Source: Patagioenas fasciata
Taxonomy: Eukaryota; Chordata; Aves; Columbiformes; Columbidae
Direction of reading: 5' to 3'
NCBI RefSeq assembly: GCF_037038585.1
Contig: NC_092520.1
Location: forward strand, 148,551,104-148,615,103
Length of the DNA: 64,000 nucleotides
The notes under the pieces are model-generated. The model did not search any database and had not been told where the DNA came from. It worked only from the letters and a program-made list of their open reading frames with translations. Made by a program: the position numbers and the translations under genes. This document shows, piece by piece, positions 37,741 to 49,912 of this stretch. Within the stretch, counting starts at the first letter, position 1, and each line of letters starts with the position of its first letter.

Positions 37741-37838
37741 CACAGAATGGTTGAGGCTGGAAGGCACCTCTGGAGGTCAGATGGTCCAAGCCCCTGCTCA
37801 AGCAGGGCCACCTAGAGCTGGCTGCCCAGGGCCATATC
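37741..37838 (-). mobile_element. Short CR1 3' fragment
   Basis: About 100 bp matches the CR1 3' UTR in reverse: 'cacagaatggttgaggctgg', 'gtccaagcccctgctcaagc' and 'gctggctgcccagggccata'. The flanks are unique sequence. Only the extreme 3' end was inserted or remains. Confidence 0.88.
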
Positions 37839-40534
37839 CTTCTTTGCTAACTAACCTAATATGTTGCTTTAAAAGGCCTCGCTTCTGTATGTAAGACTCC
37901 TAAAGGAATGTAATCTATTCAAGACCTTTCAGGGTAAAGTGGTTCTCTGAAGCGCACATTTTTTCCCTGTTTGCTTCTACAGTCAGTGGGTTTCAGACAT
38001 CACCTGTGAAAAAATCTTTCACCAACTGCATAACACAGAAGTTCCTTAGCTCCCCTCCCCTCACTTGCACAACTTAAAATTCGACTTTTTTAGCATTTTC
38101 ATAATAACTCAATATAGGTATTAGAGAAAAAGACTAACTATACAATGTCTCTGGTGGTCCCTTAGTTCAGTGTATGCTGAACAGATTCTGAAAGATGTGT
38201 TGTGACTTACTAAACAGGTGATTAACTTGGGGACTGATGTGCCCATGTTTTCTTCTTCTGTCAGGGTTACAAGTTTGGCGGTCAGACCATTTGTTCACTC
38301 TGAGGGAGTTTTAAAGCATATTAGCTAAATATTTCAGCTAACATTTGCAAAATGGCACAACTTCTAGATTAGCCATGAGGACCAGATTCTTCTCTTATCT
38401 GTTCCAGTGTAAGAAGCTGCCTGGTTTGTAGAAGTGACACTTGCACTGCTGCCCTTTTCATGCCACACTGCACTGAGTCAAAAGCTTTCTCACAACTATC
38501 ATAGAAGAAAATCTTTCTGCAAGCAGATCCCAAACCTGAAAATGAGAAAGGAATTCAGCTTTCAACCTCATTAGGATGAATTTCAGTATGGAAGGTGACC
38601 CAAGCTCAGTAATACAAATTTAGATTTAATGATCCAGGGCAAACAACAGCCACCAAGTCTTAGCCTGTCTCCTATGGGCTCTTAAATTCTCATTTTTTCT
38701 AATAACTTGGGATCTGCTGTCTAATTATGACCAAATTTGACTGAAGAGTAAAGACTGCAAAGATGATTAATCTCTTCTACCAGCTCTGTGAAAACAGACA
38801 TCCATGGTTAGCTATCTTGATGTTAAATTTACAAAACAAAAGCAGCAAGAATACTAATCTTTCTTTAGAAAAAGTAATATGCAATAATTTTAGGACAACA
38901 GGTGGGTTTACATCTCATAAGAACAACATAAAACTCAAACTACAAACTGCACCACTGGGGCACCCGTTCATTTCTGGCTCAGAATGCAGAGCAATGCTCA
39001 CTGAGTCACCAGTGCTTCCAGTCTGCTGCCAAGCCCTCCCATCAAAACAACTTATAGTTCTGAGAACATCACCGTGACAGTCACTATTACAGCTGTGTGA
39101 CTTAACACTAAGAAGGACCAAATTCTTTGCTAGCATATTTCTGTGATTTCAGGAGAGGTAAGGCAGCAGTGAATTCAGATCATATTTTGAAGTGTTATCA
39201 TAAAGCCAAATATTGTTATTAAAAAAAAAAAAAAGAAAGAATACTTGCTGTACCTGGCTCTGCATACCTTATGAGAACAGATAAAAATCACATTCTCTAT
39301 TAGTATGAGTGCCTTTGGCTCCAGGCCACAGCATGATCTTTATAACAACAAACTGCTCGCCAGAAGAGGTTTTGGTCATGGACAGGTTAAAACCACAAAA
39401 CTGTGGTGTAATTACCATGGTTACCAGAATAGAGCAGGGACTGGAAAAAAAAAAGCAGAAATTACTATCCTTCTCATCAGCAACAATATTCTGAGGACAC
39501 TTGCATTGCTTACTGGGAGCCTAGTACTCTAAAACCCTGAATTATGATGTGACATTCCCAGTTGCCCTCATGTTCACCATCATGTCACCAGCTGTCAGAT
39601 TCCTGGAAAAGTCATTTTTGTGTTAATTGAAGGAATAAGGTTTTCATTATTAGCAAAAAAAAGGGAATAAAGTATCTTTTGAATACTTAACTTTAAATTT
39701 TAAAGTCATTAATACCATTCTGGCAGAGTTCTGACAAAGGCTTCAAAGAAGGTTGTGGAAGGGCTCTCTTAAGTCCTCACCAGTTCCCTTACACACAGGG
39801 AAGAAGACGGACAGAAGGAGCCTTCAGACCTCGATAAACCCCATGGACAAGATGACCCATGTTACTTTGCTCCTTACATTGCACTACCACCCCTCCCTAG
39901 GCTCATCTAAATGGCCATCTGTGGGTCAGATGCCGCCCCTCCTGCGAAGGAGATGAAGAACAGCTGTGGAGCACCGTGATGTGCCAAAGCCACCAAACGC
40001 TTTATCCTGCCTTTAGGTCCAAGCTGCTGCGTGGGTGAAGGTAGGATTCTCAGAGTCACCACCATCTCATACACCACATCTGGAAACAAGAGCCTACCTC
40101 TGGCAGCTGCAGCAGCCAGATCACCCTGAGGGCAGTGCACTGGCAGTGCACAGCACAGATAATTCTGTGCGCTCTCTAAGTGAATCAGGGGCAGAGCAAC
40201 CGGGGCTCAGGGGCTTGCTTTGCATGGTTTTGCTTCTTTTGCCCTTATTACAAACAGCGACAGTTGAAACACACTCTTAAGTGAGAGGGTCTTCAGTCAA
40301 ACAAGGGTCCACTGCATGAGAGCTCAATGCTGCAAGAAAAGATGCAGAAACCAGTGAGTCATTCGACAATTTAGTTTTGGGAATTTCCACCACTGCCTGC
40401 ACAAACAAAGCTAAAGGTTTGTGACATCTGCTTGTGTTTCGATTATCTTTTTCGGGATCTCGGAAGTTCAAAACCACATTCTAGAGAAGCAACTGGCAGA
40501 AGGAAATTACTTCTAACAGCCCATCCACAGAAGA
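37839..40534. other. Intron 1, mostly unique
   Basis: A poly(A) tract lies at 39221-39240. A GC-richer patch at 39730-40260 has short open frames on both strands but no recognisable product. Confidence 0.55.
39221..39240 (+). repeat. Poly(A) tract
   Basis: Fourteen A are followed by GAAAGA. No retroposed gene body is recognisable upstream, so it is listed as simple sequence only. Confidence 0.8.
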
Positions 40535-40690
40535 GGCCCCATTATTATTATTAATTACTCATATTGCCATAGAACCTAATTGTCCCAGCGAAGAATAGAG
40601 GCCCACTGTGTTACATTCAATACAAACAGGAGCATAAGGGCAGGCCTTGCCCCACAGAGTTTGCTCTCTACAAGCTCCACATTAACCATT
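40535..40690 (-). mobile_element. MIR-like amniote SINE relic, 3' half
   Basis: The antisense 3' part shows 'cattattattattaattact', 'attgccatagaacctaattg', 'aggcccactgtgttacattc', 'tacaaacaggagcataaggg' and 'cttgccccacagagtttgct'. It mirrors the '(ATT)n...GCACCTA...GTGCTAGGCGCTGTACAAAC...' pattern of old amniote MIR-type elements. The element is on the minus strand. Confidence 0.72.
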
Positions 40691-43299
40691 GCCAGCTCTG
40701 CAAGAAGCCTGATTTAGTGCTCAACACACCCTGTGAGATTTTAGCTGGCCTGAGCTCCTGGAGAACTGCAAAAGTCATGCTTTGCAGAATTAAATTAATA
40801 TTTCCCACGTACTCTCATTACAAAGGGCATCCCACAAGCTGGAGCTGAAAACAGTAAAGTGTGTTATTTAACTTTCCCCTTGCAGCAAGAGGAACAAGGG
40901 GTGCTTTGTGGGGTGAGGCGACCCAGAGACAGTGGGTGAGGAGGGACGAGGCGGCTGGAATTTGGTTTCCTCCCTGCACAGAACAACTAGATGTGGGGAA
41001 AGAGCAAAGAAAAATGAAGCATTTCAACCAGCTGTAGAAATTAGTAAATGCTGATGTGAAAATCTGAGTCACAACAGAGTCATGATTCGGAAAGGGCTAA
41101 GTGGGAAGGAGTAGGAAGGTTCTTAGAGACATGGTTTAGTGCTGGAGTTAGGTTAATGGTTAGACTCAATGATCCTGAGGGTCTCTTCCAAATGAAATGA
41201 TTCTAAATACTGGGATGGCAGCCCAGAACAGTCAGCTTCCAGAGGGCAAGAGGGCAGAGCAGAAAGGACAGCCAGGGGTGAGAAATATGCTCTGGGATCG
41301 CAGGTACTTTCCATGTGCTCATGGATCACCAAAGTACGTGAGAGAGGGATCACAAAAGGATGGCAAGGCGAAGGGGACAGAGATGCAGGCGGGGAGCTAC
41401 TGATGGCCTCTAATGACAAGGGCTTTGCCTCTGAAACACTGCCAAATAATGAATTAAGAAACCAAAGAGGTGTCCATAAGATTTTCACCCTCATTCTTCT
41501 TTCAGTTTTGATTGTGTTACAGTAGCAAAACAACCAGCAAAACCATTCCTACATGGCCTTACTGGTCACACTGGCACCAGTGGGAGCTACTACCAGTGCA
41601 CACACTAGTCAGAGAGTACAGGGCAGTTGATTGCTTTGGCTTTCTGGTTGACCAGCTTTATAAAAAGGAAGGATTTTTGGAAGATAAATGATTCAACTAG
41701 AGGAAAAATGTGATTTTCCTTTGTGATTTAGCCACTGATTTCCTAGGAAACTATAGCTGAACAACCCGTCCCACCACAGCTCTTAGGCCTCCATTACTCA
41801 TCTGTAAATTCCTCTTATTATTCCTTAACAGCAAATCCCTGACAAGGTTGTCTATTTCCACTTGGAAATATCTAAGCTTTTATTTATATGCCTAAAACTC
41901 ATTGTGCCAGGCATCACAGAATCCCCAAGTACTACTGTCATGCAATAAATAACAATCTGTCCCACCCTGCTGAGATTTAGTGGGCAAAACAACAGCTCAT
42001 GAAAATAAGCAATATTTGATTTTTTCAGAATGTGTCCACTTCAGCAGTCTGTTCTTTCACAGGGTAACAAAGAACTAGACCTGTTTGCTAACAAAATTAC
42101 TTTTTAATAACTGCAAACCAGTTTATGCTGATGCATGTTTTCATTACTACTATATTCATGTGACACCTGTCAGACACACACAATCAGTGATCACGCCAGT
42201 GGATTTTATTTCACTGTAGGCCCTTGCTGCTGAAGATCCCAACCAATGTCGATGACCTTCGAGGCTGGATGCATTACCCATCCCTCTGGCAGCAGCCAAG
42301 GTCATGCTGTCTCACTCCCTCCAGCTTTTCCCCCACATCCATTCGGTGCACTGGTAGGTGCTTGACTATTCATAACGCTCTCACTTGCAAAGCTGTAATT
42401 CCTTTGTCCACAAGCAGTGCAAAGCATTGGATTGCAAGCTCCTAAAAATGTTGCTTATCAGATTTTTGGACTCCTTTTCAAGCAGTAGATTACTTTCTGC
42501 TGAAAAAAAAAAAAAGAGATAAAACACTTGAAATAGAGGCCTCTCACTCTCAACCTGAGAGTTTTTCTTAGGGAACAGCTGACCTGAGGAACCCGGCAGG
42601 ATAAGAGTCTCTCCCGTAGGGCCTGGGGGCAGAATTCAGGTTCCCCTTTTCCACACTCCCTCCTTCAGAGTGGATTAATTAACAACAGGATCCTTGGATA
42701 ACAGTAAGAGACCAGTGACTGTTGGTACACAGCCCAGCTTCAGCTGTGGGTGCCTAAGTCGAGTTCTCACCAGTAAAGAAACCAGGGCCTCCATTTCAAG
42801 AAAAATCTTGCAAATAAGGGATCTCCACAGAAAAAAAAAACCAAAAGTGTATGCAGCATGGTCTTTAACTGCAAGTCTTCCTGTTACACACAGGGAAAAA
42901 TGTTACTTTTACCCAAACAAGGTTTATATGCCCTTTTTCTTTTCTTCTCATCATCCTAATCTGCTACAAAAGCAAATTCAACAGCCATAAAACACAGGCG
43001 TGACTCTGAATGTCTCTAACCTCAGCCCAAAGAACAGTGAGTAAAGTACTTTAAAAACACCAAGTGCCAAAGCTATACTCAAGGTATCGCTGCATTTTCC
43101 GTTCTTGAATAAATTTCTCTCCATAAGCAAGAAAACAGAAAATACTTGAAATCACAAATCATGAAACAGTATTAAGTAGATTACAGCAAAAATGTTTAAA
43201 GCCTGGAGACTAAATGTGTATCCCAAAAATCTACATACAGTCACTCAGACCAGTGTGATCTGTTTTCCAAGTATGTGGGCAAAAAGAAGTCATATAGAT
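40691..43299. other. Intron 1, mostly unique
   Basis: The only recognised element is the CR1 scrap at 41120-41206. Opposed short frames at 41153-41533 are chance frames overlapping that scrap. Confidence 0.55.
41120..41206 (+). mobile_element. Short CR1 3' fragment
   Basis: The plus-strand CR1 tail reads 'agagacatggtttagtgctg', 'ggttaatggttagactcaat' and 'gatcctgagggtctcttcca', ending in 'atgattctaa', a decayed version of the terminal octamer repeat. Confidence 0.88.
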
Positions 43300-43698
43300 T
43301 TCATAGAATCATTTCAGTTGGAAGAGACCCTCAGGACTGTCAAGTCCAACCATACCCTAACTCTGGCACTAAACCAAGTCCCTAAGAACCTCGTCTAAAC
43401 GCCTTTTAAACCCCTCCAGGGATGGTGACTCCACCACTTCCCTGGGCAGCCTGTTCCAATGCCTGACAGCCCTTTCTGTGAAGAATTTTTTCCTAATATC
43501 CAATCTGAACCTACCCTGGTGCAACTTAAGGCCACTTCCTCTTGTCCTATCACTTGCTACTTGGGAGAAGAGACCAATCCCCTCCATGCTACAACCTCAT
43601 TTCAGGTAGTTGTAGACAGTGATAAGGTCTCCCCTCAGCCTCCTTTTCTCCAGGCTAAACAGCCCCAGTTCCCTCAGCTCCTCCACATTAGACTTGTT
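43300..43698 (-). mobile_element. CR1 LINE 3' end
   Basis: This minus-strand CR1 begins with 'tcatagaatcatttcagttg'. It runs through 'caagtccaaccataccctaa' and the ORF2 C-terminus in reverse ([19 protein letters not shown] at about 43402-43458; [12 protein letters not shown] near 43525-43560). It ends around 'ccctcagctcctccacatta'. The 3' UTR subfamily differs from the copies at 18040, 22017 and 56315 but resembles the scrap at 41120. Confidence 0.94.
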
Positions 43699-46600
43699 TT
43701 TCAATACAAGGTTGATTGGCCCACTTAATAAAGCAAATCCAATGTTTTCCATTATAACTAAAATACAGACTTCAGAGTCCAAATTTCCAGGTATCTAAAT
43801 CTTATAATCCTGTTCTGTCACTTTAATATGGATTTTATTTTAGGAATAGTAAGCATCTAAGAATATTTAGCACCATTGTAACTTCAAATTCAGCACATCT
43901 GGAAAAAAATGTTATCACTCAACTGCGTTGTTCGATTTGTTCCTATTTTTACACAGCTGAGCTTACAGCATGCTAAGGGAAAGTTCTGTTATTATCAGAT
44001 GGCAACCCATCACCCCTTAACTGGCAGAAAAAATAAAAAACTCACCTAATGCTCAAAGTACTGCACTCCTGACATACATCATATGCCTCTATCTCCCACA
44101 TTTGTATACATAATTATATGTCATCTAACTACTGTTTCTCTTTATGTAGTTATATATCATACACTTATTTCACAAAGGAATCCTTGTTACCATATCCTTA
44201 CATTTTACTTCAAAATTTGTCACCAAGGAGCCAGATTTATGACTGAGATTTTATGGATTAGTAATTGATCTAGTGTACATTTTTAGCTTACTGCAGATGG
44301 AAGATACATGTCAGCTGAAAAATCTTTCATCAGGTTTCTGCTGGGTTTTATGTTTAGTTTTGTTTTTCTTTCTTTGCCCTTACACATTTGGAACTAACGA
44401 AGCGCATGCACATGATCAGTTACTGGAGCACAGCTGTGTTATGACAATTCATTAAGCTGCAAGAATAAGATTGCATATCTACAACCCAGTAATTACAGCT
44501 ATGCCAGTTCTCCCTTCTTTGGTGGGAAGAAATTTGAATTCTCAGTTTATCATTTACATCCTGATGATAGTGCTGTTTGCCAGAAGGTGGTGGGCACAGA
44601 CTCAACAATTAAATCATTGTCCTGTTTTACCTTTGACTTACCCATGTAGCCAGGGCCTCAACATTGGTCTTCAATCATACCTGCTATAAATGACCCTGAG
44701 GCACAATCCTACCTACATTGTTACAGATAGCATTCATCAAGGAGATGCTTAAATAAAACCTTTCCTAACTGTTTGTAGGTGGGAATCACACACAGTTATC
44801 AAAGAAAGCAAAAAATGGATATAAATGTTCCCCTCAACTAAACTCGGATGAGCTCTGCATGTTTGCCATTGCTGTGCAGACATCTGGAATTGCCCAGAAC
44901 AGCACAACCTTTTCATGCTTTGCAAAAACCCTGCGAGGTATTCAGGGTGTAAGAAAAACTTTTCCTACTCACCTAAAAATGCCCCCACTTGTCTTTATTA
45001 AAACTATGAATTATACAAACTACAAGCTATTGAGAGCACATTTCTAATAAGAGAAATCATAGATTTGAGTAGAACAATTAGTTGTTAAGTATCTTGGGTT
45101 AGCCATCAAATTGAGAACCAGAGGCTATGGCTACACAGAGAGTTTAACCCAACTGTGAACTCCCCATATAACCCCATATCAAATGTTCTAGTTCTCTATA
45201 AACTCAAATGCCAAAAGGCTGAGAGCTCTGCCTTGATGGAACTATGGCGCCAGGATTCAGTGCAATTTGGCCTCCGGCATCTTGCCTTTTGGATGTGAGT
45301 AGACAAGAGACTCCAGTCCTGAGCAAGACTAAATCCAAATCATGCTGTGTTCATGTTTGGCCAACAGCCAAGCTTTTATAAATGGATTGTTTCACCAAGC
45401 TACCTGTTCCCTTTGCCTGACCCAAATTCCTATCTTTGCTCTTAGAGGCTTGCTGACCCTTTTCCATCTTCCTATCTCAGCTTTACAACTACTAGGAGCT
45501 GGTTTTCCTTCTCTAAGCATCCAAACCAGAAGTTAAAACTGCTGCTGTTAGCAATTACCAGCTTCCCTCCTTGCGTGTAGCCAGTGAGGACAAACAGCAC
45601 TCCATGGTTCATTCTCAGTTCCCTGACATTTAAATCCATCTGGAATAACTGGAGAAACCAAGGAAAAGCTGTTGGATGCAGATAAACCTCCCAGAGCGCA
45701 TACTGAATGCATGGCATTGCTTCTGATAACCCTGTGTCATCTGTGGGCTCTGAGAGGTCACAACATTAAAAACAGACAAACACAGACAAAAAAGAACAGG
45801 AAGGAAAGAGGAAGTTTAAATCTCCCTGGAAGTTGATTGATTGAAGTGAAAGTGACTAACTCTGGTAACTGAGGACTTCTTTTATGCTTCTTGTTTAAGC
45901 ACAGTGTTGTAAATATTACTGCTAGCACTGGGAAACTACTTGCTGTGTAGATGGGTTTAACACAGCTGTGCAGCACAGAGGCAAATGAGGTGTGAGGAAA
46001 GAGGGTGATGGAGAGGACACGGCCATGTGGGTGACGGGCCCCTCTCCCAGCACTGACCGCAAGGACTGAGAACACTATCTAACTTCACTGAGCATCTATT
46101 TCCTGGTCTGAGGTTAAATAAATAAACAAGCTCGGAAACCAAACAATAATTTTTCAAAAAAAGTTTTGATTTTTGCAAAACCTTATGGAAAAGTGTCTTC
46201 TTCCTGTGCATACACTCAGTCAACCTGATTTTAAAGCTGCCTTAAATGTTGTCTTTCCAAGGGTAATTTTAATGGTGAGGATGCCACAAAGCAGAGCTGA
46301 CAAATCCTCTGCTGTTTCATTTTCAGCCTGTGTTAAAACAACATTTCTAAGTATTGTTCGGGTTCCCTCATGTTATTGCAGTGTCTGAGCAGAGCACAGG
46401 TCTAGTCTGCCACGAATGGCCAGATTTCTTACACTCACGCAATGACAAAAAGGGTCTTTAATATAAAAAAATCAGCTCATATCTTACAGAGTAGCAAATC
46501 AACACCAATAAAGACTGAAAAAAAAAAGAAGATTAAAAAGTACATAAACCACCACGGACAGGAGATGAATGCTGTACAAGAATGAGAAGCAGAAAATGAC

Positions 46601-49114
46601 GTGCTGCAGACAGAGAGGGAGGAACCACAAGAGAGATGCAGAAAATGAGAGCAGACCAATTTCAGTCTTAGTTGAAAGCCTCATGGTGTTAATAGTTTCA
46701 ATAGGTCTATCCCAAACCCACAGATTTAGGCCAGTGGCCTGCTCCTTTTAACTATTAAGTTAATTAAACTTTGATAGTGAAAGATGTTCAGAAACACAAA
46801 TATGATAGTCCCAAAATTATTTTCAATACTACCCACCGCAGAGTTCCCATTAAAACACTAATCTGCAATCTAGCTTAATTTCTTCCCGCTTACTTCAGCT
46901 TCAGGCACCTGCCCTTGCTGAGATGCATCTTTCACCTTCTGACTAGTACTAACTACTTCCATCTGTAGCTGGTCTGTACTCATGGGCTGCTTTCACAGCA
47001 CAGTATGAAAAATTGCTGTTTTCTCCTCATAATCATCTGCTGCTAGTGAGGCAATGGGTAAAGGGACAAAGGGCACATTCATGTCTCTACATGCCATATT
47101 AATTCCTCTAAATGAGGGAAATACCCTCTTCTCCTTCCCTATAAAAGAGAGTGGTGATGAGTTCACGAGGAAATGAGAAAAGAAGACTATAGAAGTCATG
47201 CCACAAATCTGTGACAGTTCAGCAGAAATGAATGCATGCTCTGCCATTATCAATTAAAATAATCCCAAAGAAAAAAATGTATGGTACAGAATTGTATCGA
47301 ATTAAACACTACGTGCCCCCTCCCCCTCCCCGCCCAGGTATCAAACAAGTACAGAAGGGAAATGTATAGCAAAGGCAACTGCAGCAAAGCCCTACAATGT
47401 AGCAGAGCCCATGAGAGATGCAAAAACAAGCTGTGAATCGGATTTTATTCCAATTGTCCATATGCAAAAACAGAAGAGAAAATGAGGTGCTGAAGAATAA
47501 ACACAACCAAGCTCATTTGAAAAAAAATGAGAGGTTGTTCAAGAAGAAAGCTCATTTTCTAGAAGCCCCCAAAACAGCCAGAAAAATGTATGTCCTTGCA
47601 TGTATTTTCCTCCAACTGCCAACTGCATAAGGTATATAAAAATTGCCCAGGTGCAAATGTAGTCTATACATCTGACTTTGAGAATGCTCCTCATTTTACC
47701 ATGATGAATGTTCACAAATTACTGTTTTATGCCAAATCTTATTTTCTCCACCATTGTTTTGCCCCTAGTTGCAGTTTCAGTAAAGCCAGGTGTTCAATCT
47801 GACTGCTGTTGTGCGTAGAGACTCCATGCACACCCCTTAGGAAGAAAATCCACCGTGCAGTACAGAAGGGGAGGAAAAATATTTCACATAAAGGAAGGTG
47901 AAAAGATGGTAGCAAATATTTTTTTTAATCCATTACAAAAGGCCTAATTCCAAACAGATGTGGACTTTTATACTAAAATATCTTCAGTGAGACCTAATTT
48001 TATATTAGACAGGAAGTACTTCACAATAATAATGCCTGATTTACCCATTAAAACTTCAATCAGTCATTTTAAATTGGGTACTAACCCAATATTTTCTAGA
48101 AAAGCCACAAAAATTAACTTCTGCGTGACATAAATCCAGTTGCAACCTCCAGTTAGAGCAGTTCAGCCCAGATGACTGATTCAATCAAAATCCCTCAGAT
48201 TAGAGAGGGATTTCTCAAATTTCTTAGATGAAAGATTGAAAGTAAGAAAATAATTTAACTGTGGGGAGAAAACAAATAGATCTCCAGTTAGATTTATTTT
48301 AGGAGTGCATGAACCCCAAGTATCTAAAGCTGACTATCATTGTTAAAGGTTTGTTTATTGTAGGAAGACTAAAATCCCATGTTTATCTGTACTGACTTAT
48401 AAGGATGCAACACAATTACTGAGAGCAACTGGCAATACAGGTCCCTGGGGAGAAAAAAAAAAGGTTCATCTACATTTTTCTTTGTACGCTGCCAAAGCTC
48501 CAACAATAGCCCTAATTTCCCCTAAGATGATTTCAGCTGCTTATGTTTTCTGTAGGCTAATGCACAGGATTCATTTCCTCTTAGAGGAAGCAATCCCGCC
48601 GTAATTTGATGAGCATCTCTTACCATCAGTACCTGTTTAAGCAATTCATCCCATCCCCCTCTTTCCTCCACATATATCCTCGCGCTGAATTTTGGCAATA
48701 CAGGTAAAACAGTTTAGGGGAATGTATTGTGAACCAAATCATGTAACCAATCTGGGTTACAGATCACATCCACCTCCTCCTTGGTTATTTTTAACTGAGG
48801 TCAGTTATTCTACCCTGGTGTGACAGTATATATAAAGAGTTGCAAAACTGAGAGCAAGAACAGGGGCAGAGATGACAAAGGGAGATGTGGGTTGTCTTGC
48901 TGAGAGAAGAGCACATCAAACTACACCCGTAGTAATCCCAGGTCAGTGCAGTCTTAATGACAAGCAAGAGGAAATTAAATTCAAGTAAGAAGTGAGACTA
49001 CGGCTCTGCTAATGGTCAGTGTTTCCAGGCAGCATGCTGTTATGTATTGGGTAACTCACAGCAAGCTGCTACTGGAATTTAACTGGGCAGAGTGGGCACT
49101 CTCAGAGACCTTGC
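43699..49114. other. Intron 1, mostly unique
   Basis: No recognised gene or large repeat is present. The C-rich run at 47314-47336 (CCCCCTCCCCCTCCCCGCCC) is a polypyrimidine patch. The part at 45100-45340 reads like an old dispersed repeat but could not be assigned. Confidence 0.5.
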
Positions 49115-49754
49115 ATTGTTCAAGGTCCCCTGCTGTCTCTCTCTTTCTGTAGTCCAACTTCCTGCTTGCAGAAGAGTCAGCTCTGAGCTCAGAGCGAGTT
49201 CCTTAGGTTTGTACCCAGTTGGGGCTTGAAAACCAGCATGGAAGGACATGGCAGAACCTCTCTGGACAGCTTGTGGCATTGCCTGTCCTCACGGGGAAGC
49301 AGTTCTTAAATCTAGTCTGAACTCCTCTAGTTTCAATTTATGCCAGTTGTCTCATGTCCTCCCACCATGCACCACTGTGAAGAGCCTGGCTCTGTCATCT
49401 CAATAACCTCCTTGTAGATACGGGCAGGCTGCTGCTGAGACCCCACAGCCACCTCTTTTCCAGACTCACTGAGCCCGGCTCCCACAGCCCTTGGTCTTCA
49501 CAAACCAAGTGCTTCAGCTCTTGACCATCTCAGCGGTCTTCTGCTGAACTCAGTCTGGTTTATCCATGTCTTTCTTGTACTGAGTGAGCCCGAAACTGGA
49601 TGTCATTTTCTAGATGGAGTCCCACAAGTGCCAATTTGAAAGTGACAATCACTTCTCTCACCCTACCAGCTATGCTTCTGCTAGTAACAGTCTGAGATGC
49701 TGTTATCCTCTTCAACGTCAGGGTACACTGCTGGCCCACATTCAGCTCAGTGTC

Positions 49755-49762
49755 CTCTAGGA
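49755..49762. repeat. Target site duplication, left copy (CTCTAGGA)
   Basis: This 8-bp repeat abuts the left hAT terminus and is identical to the repeat at 49905-49912 on the other side. Confidence 0.93.
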
Positions 49763-49904
49763 CAGGGTGTCAGACTCATGTTCACTGGGGGCCACATCAG
49801 CCTCACAGTTGCCTTTGAAGGGCCGAATGTAATTTTAGGATGGCCCTTCAAAGGCAACTGAGAGGCTGATGTGGCCCCCAGTGAACATGAGTTTGACACT
49901 CCTG
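49763..49904. mobile_element. hAT-type fold-back MITE with 8-bp TSD
   Basis: This is a 142-bp nonautonomous DNA transposon. The left arm (49763-49824) and right arm (49842-49904) are inverted copies differing by about three changes over 62-63 bases, around a 17-nt loop. The termini read CAGG(A)GTGTCA(A/G)ACTC, a hAT-like end. The element is flanked by the perfect 8-bp direct repeat CTCTAGGA (49755-49762 and 49905-49912), the hAT target duplication length. It encodes nothing and would have needed transposase from an autonomous relative. It inserted into an already existing CR1. A transcript of either strand would form a near-perfect hairpin of about 60 bp. Confidence 0.93.
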
Positions 49905-49912
49905 CTCTAGGA
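49905..49912. repeat. Target site duplication, right copy (CTCTAGGA)
   Basis: This is an exact match to the left copy. The CR1 sequence resumes directly after it. Confidence 0.93.

Noticed and set aside
39221-39240. Poly(A) tract as a processed-pseudogene tail
   Set aside because: No retroposed coding sequence precedes it and no target duplication was found.
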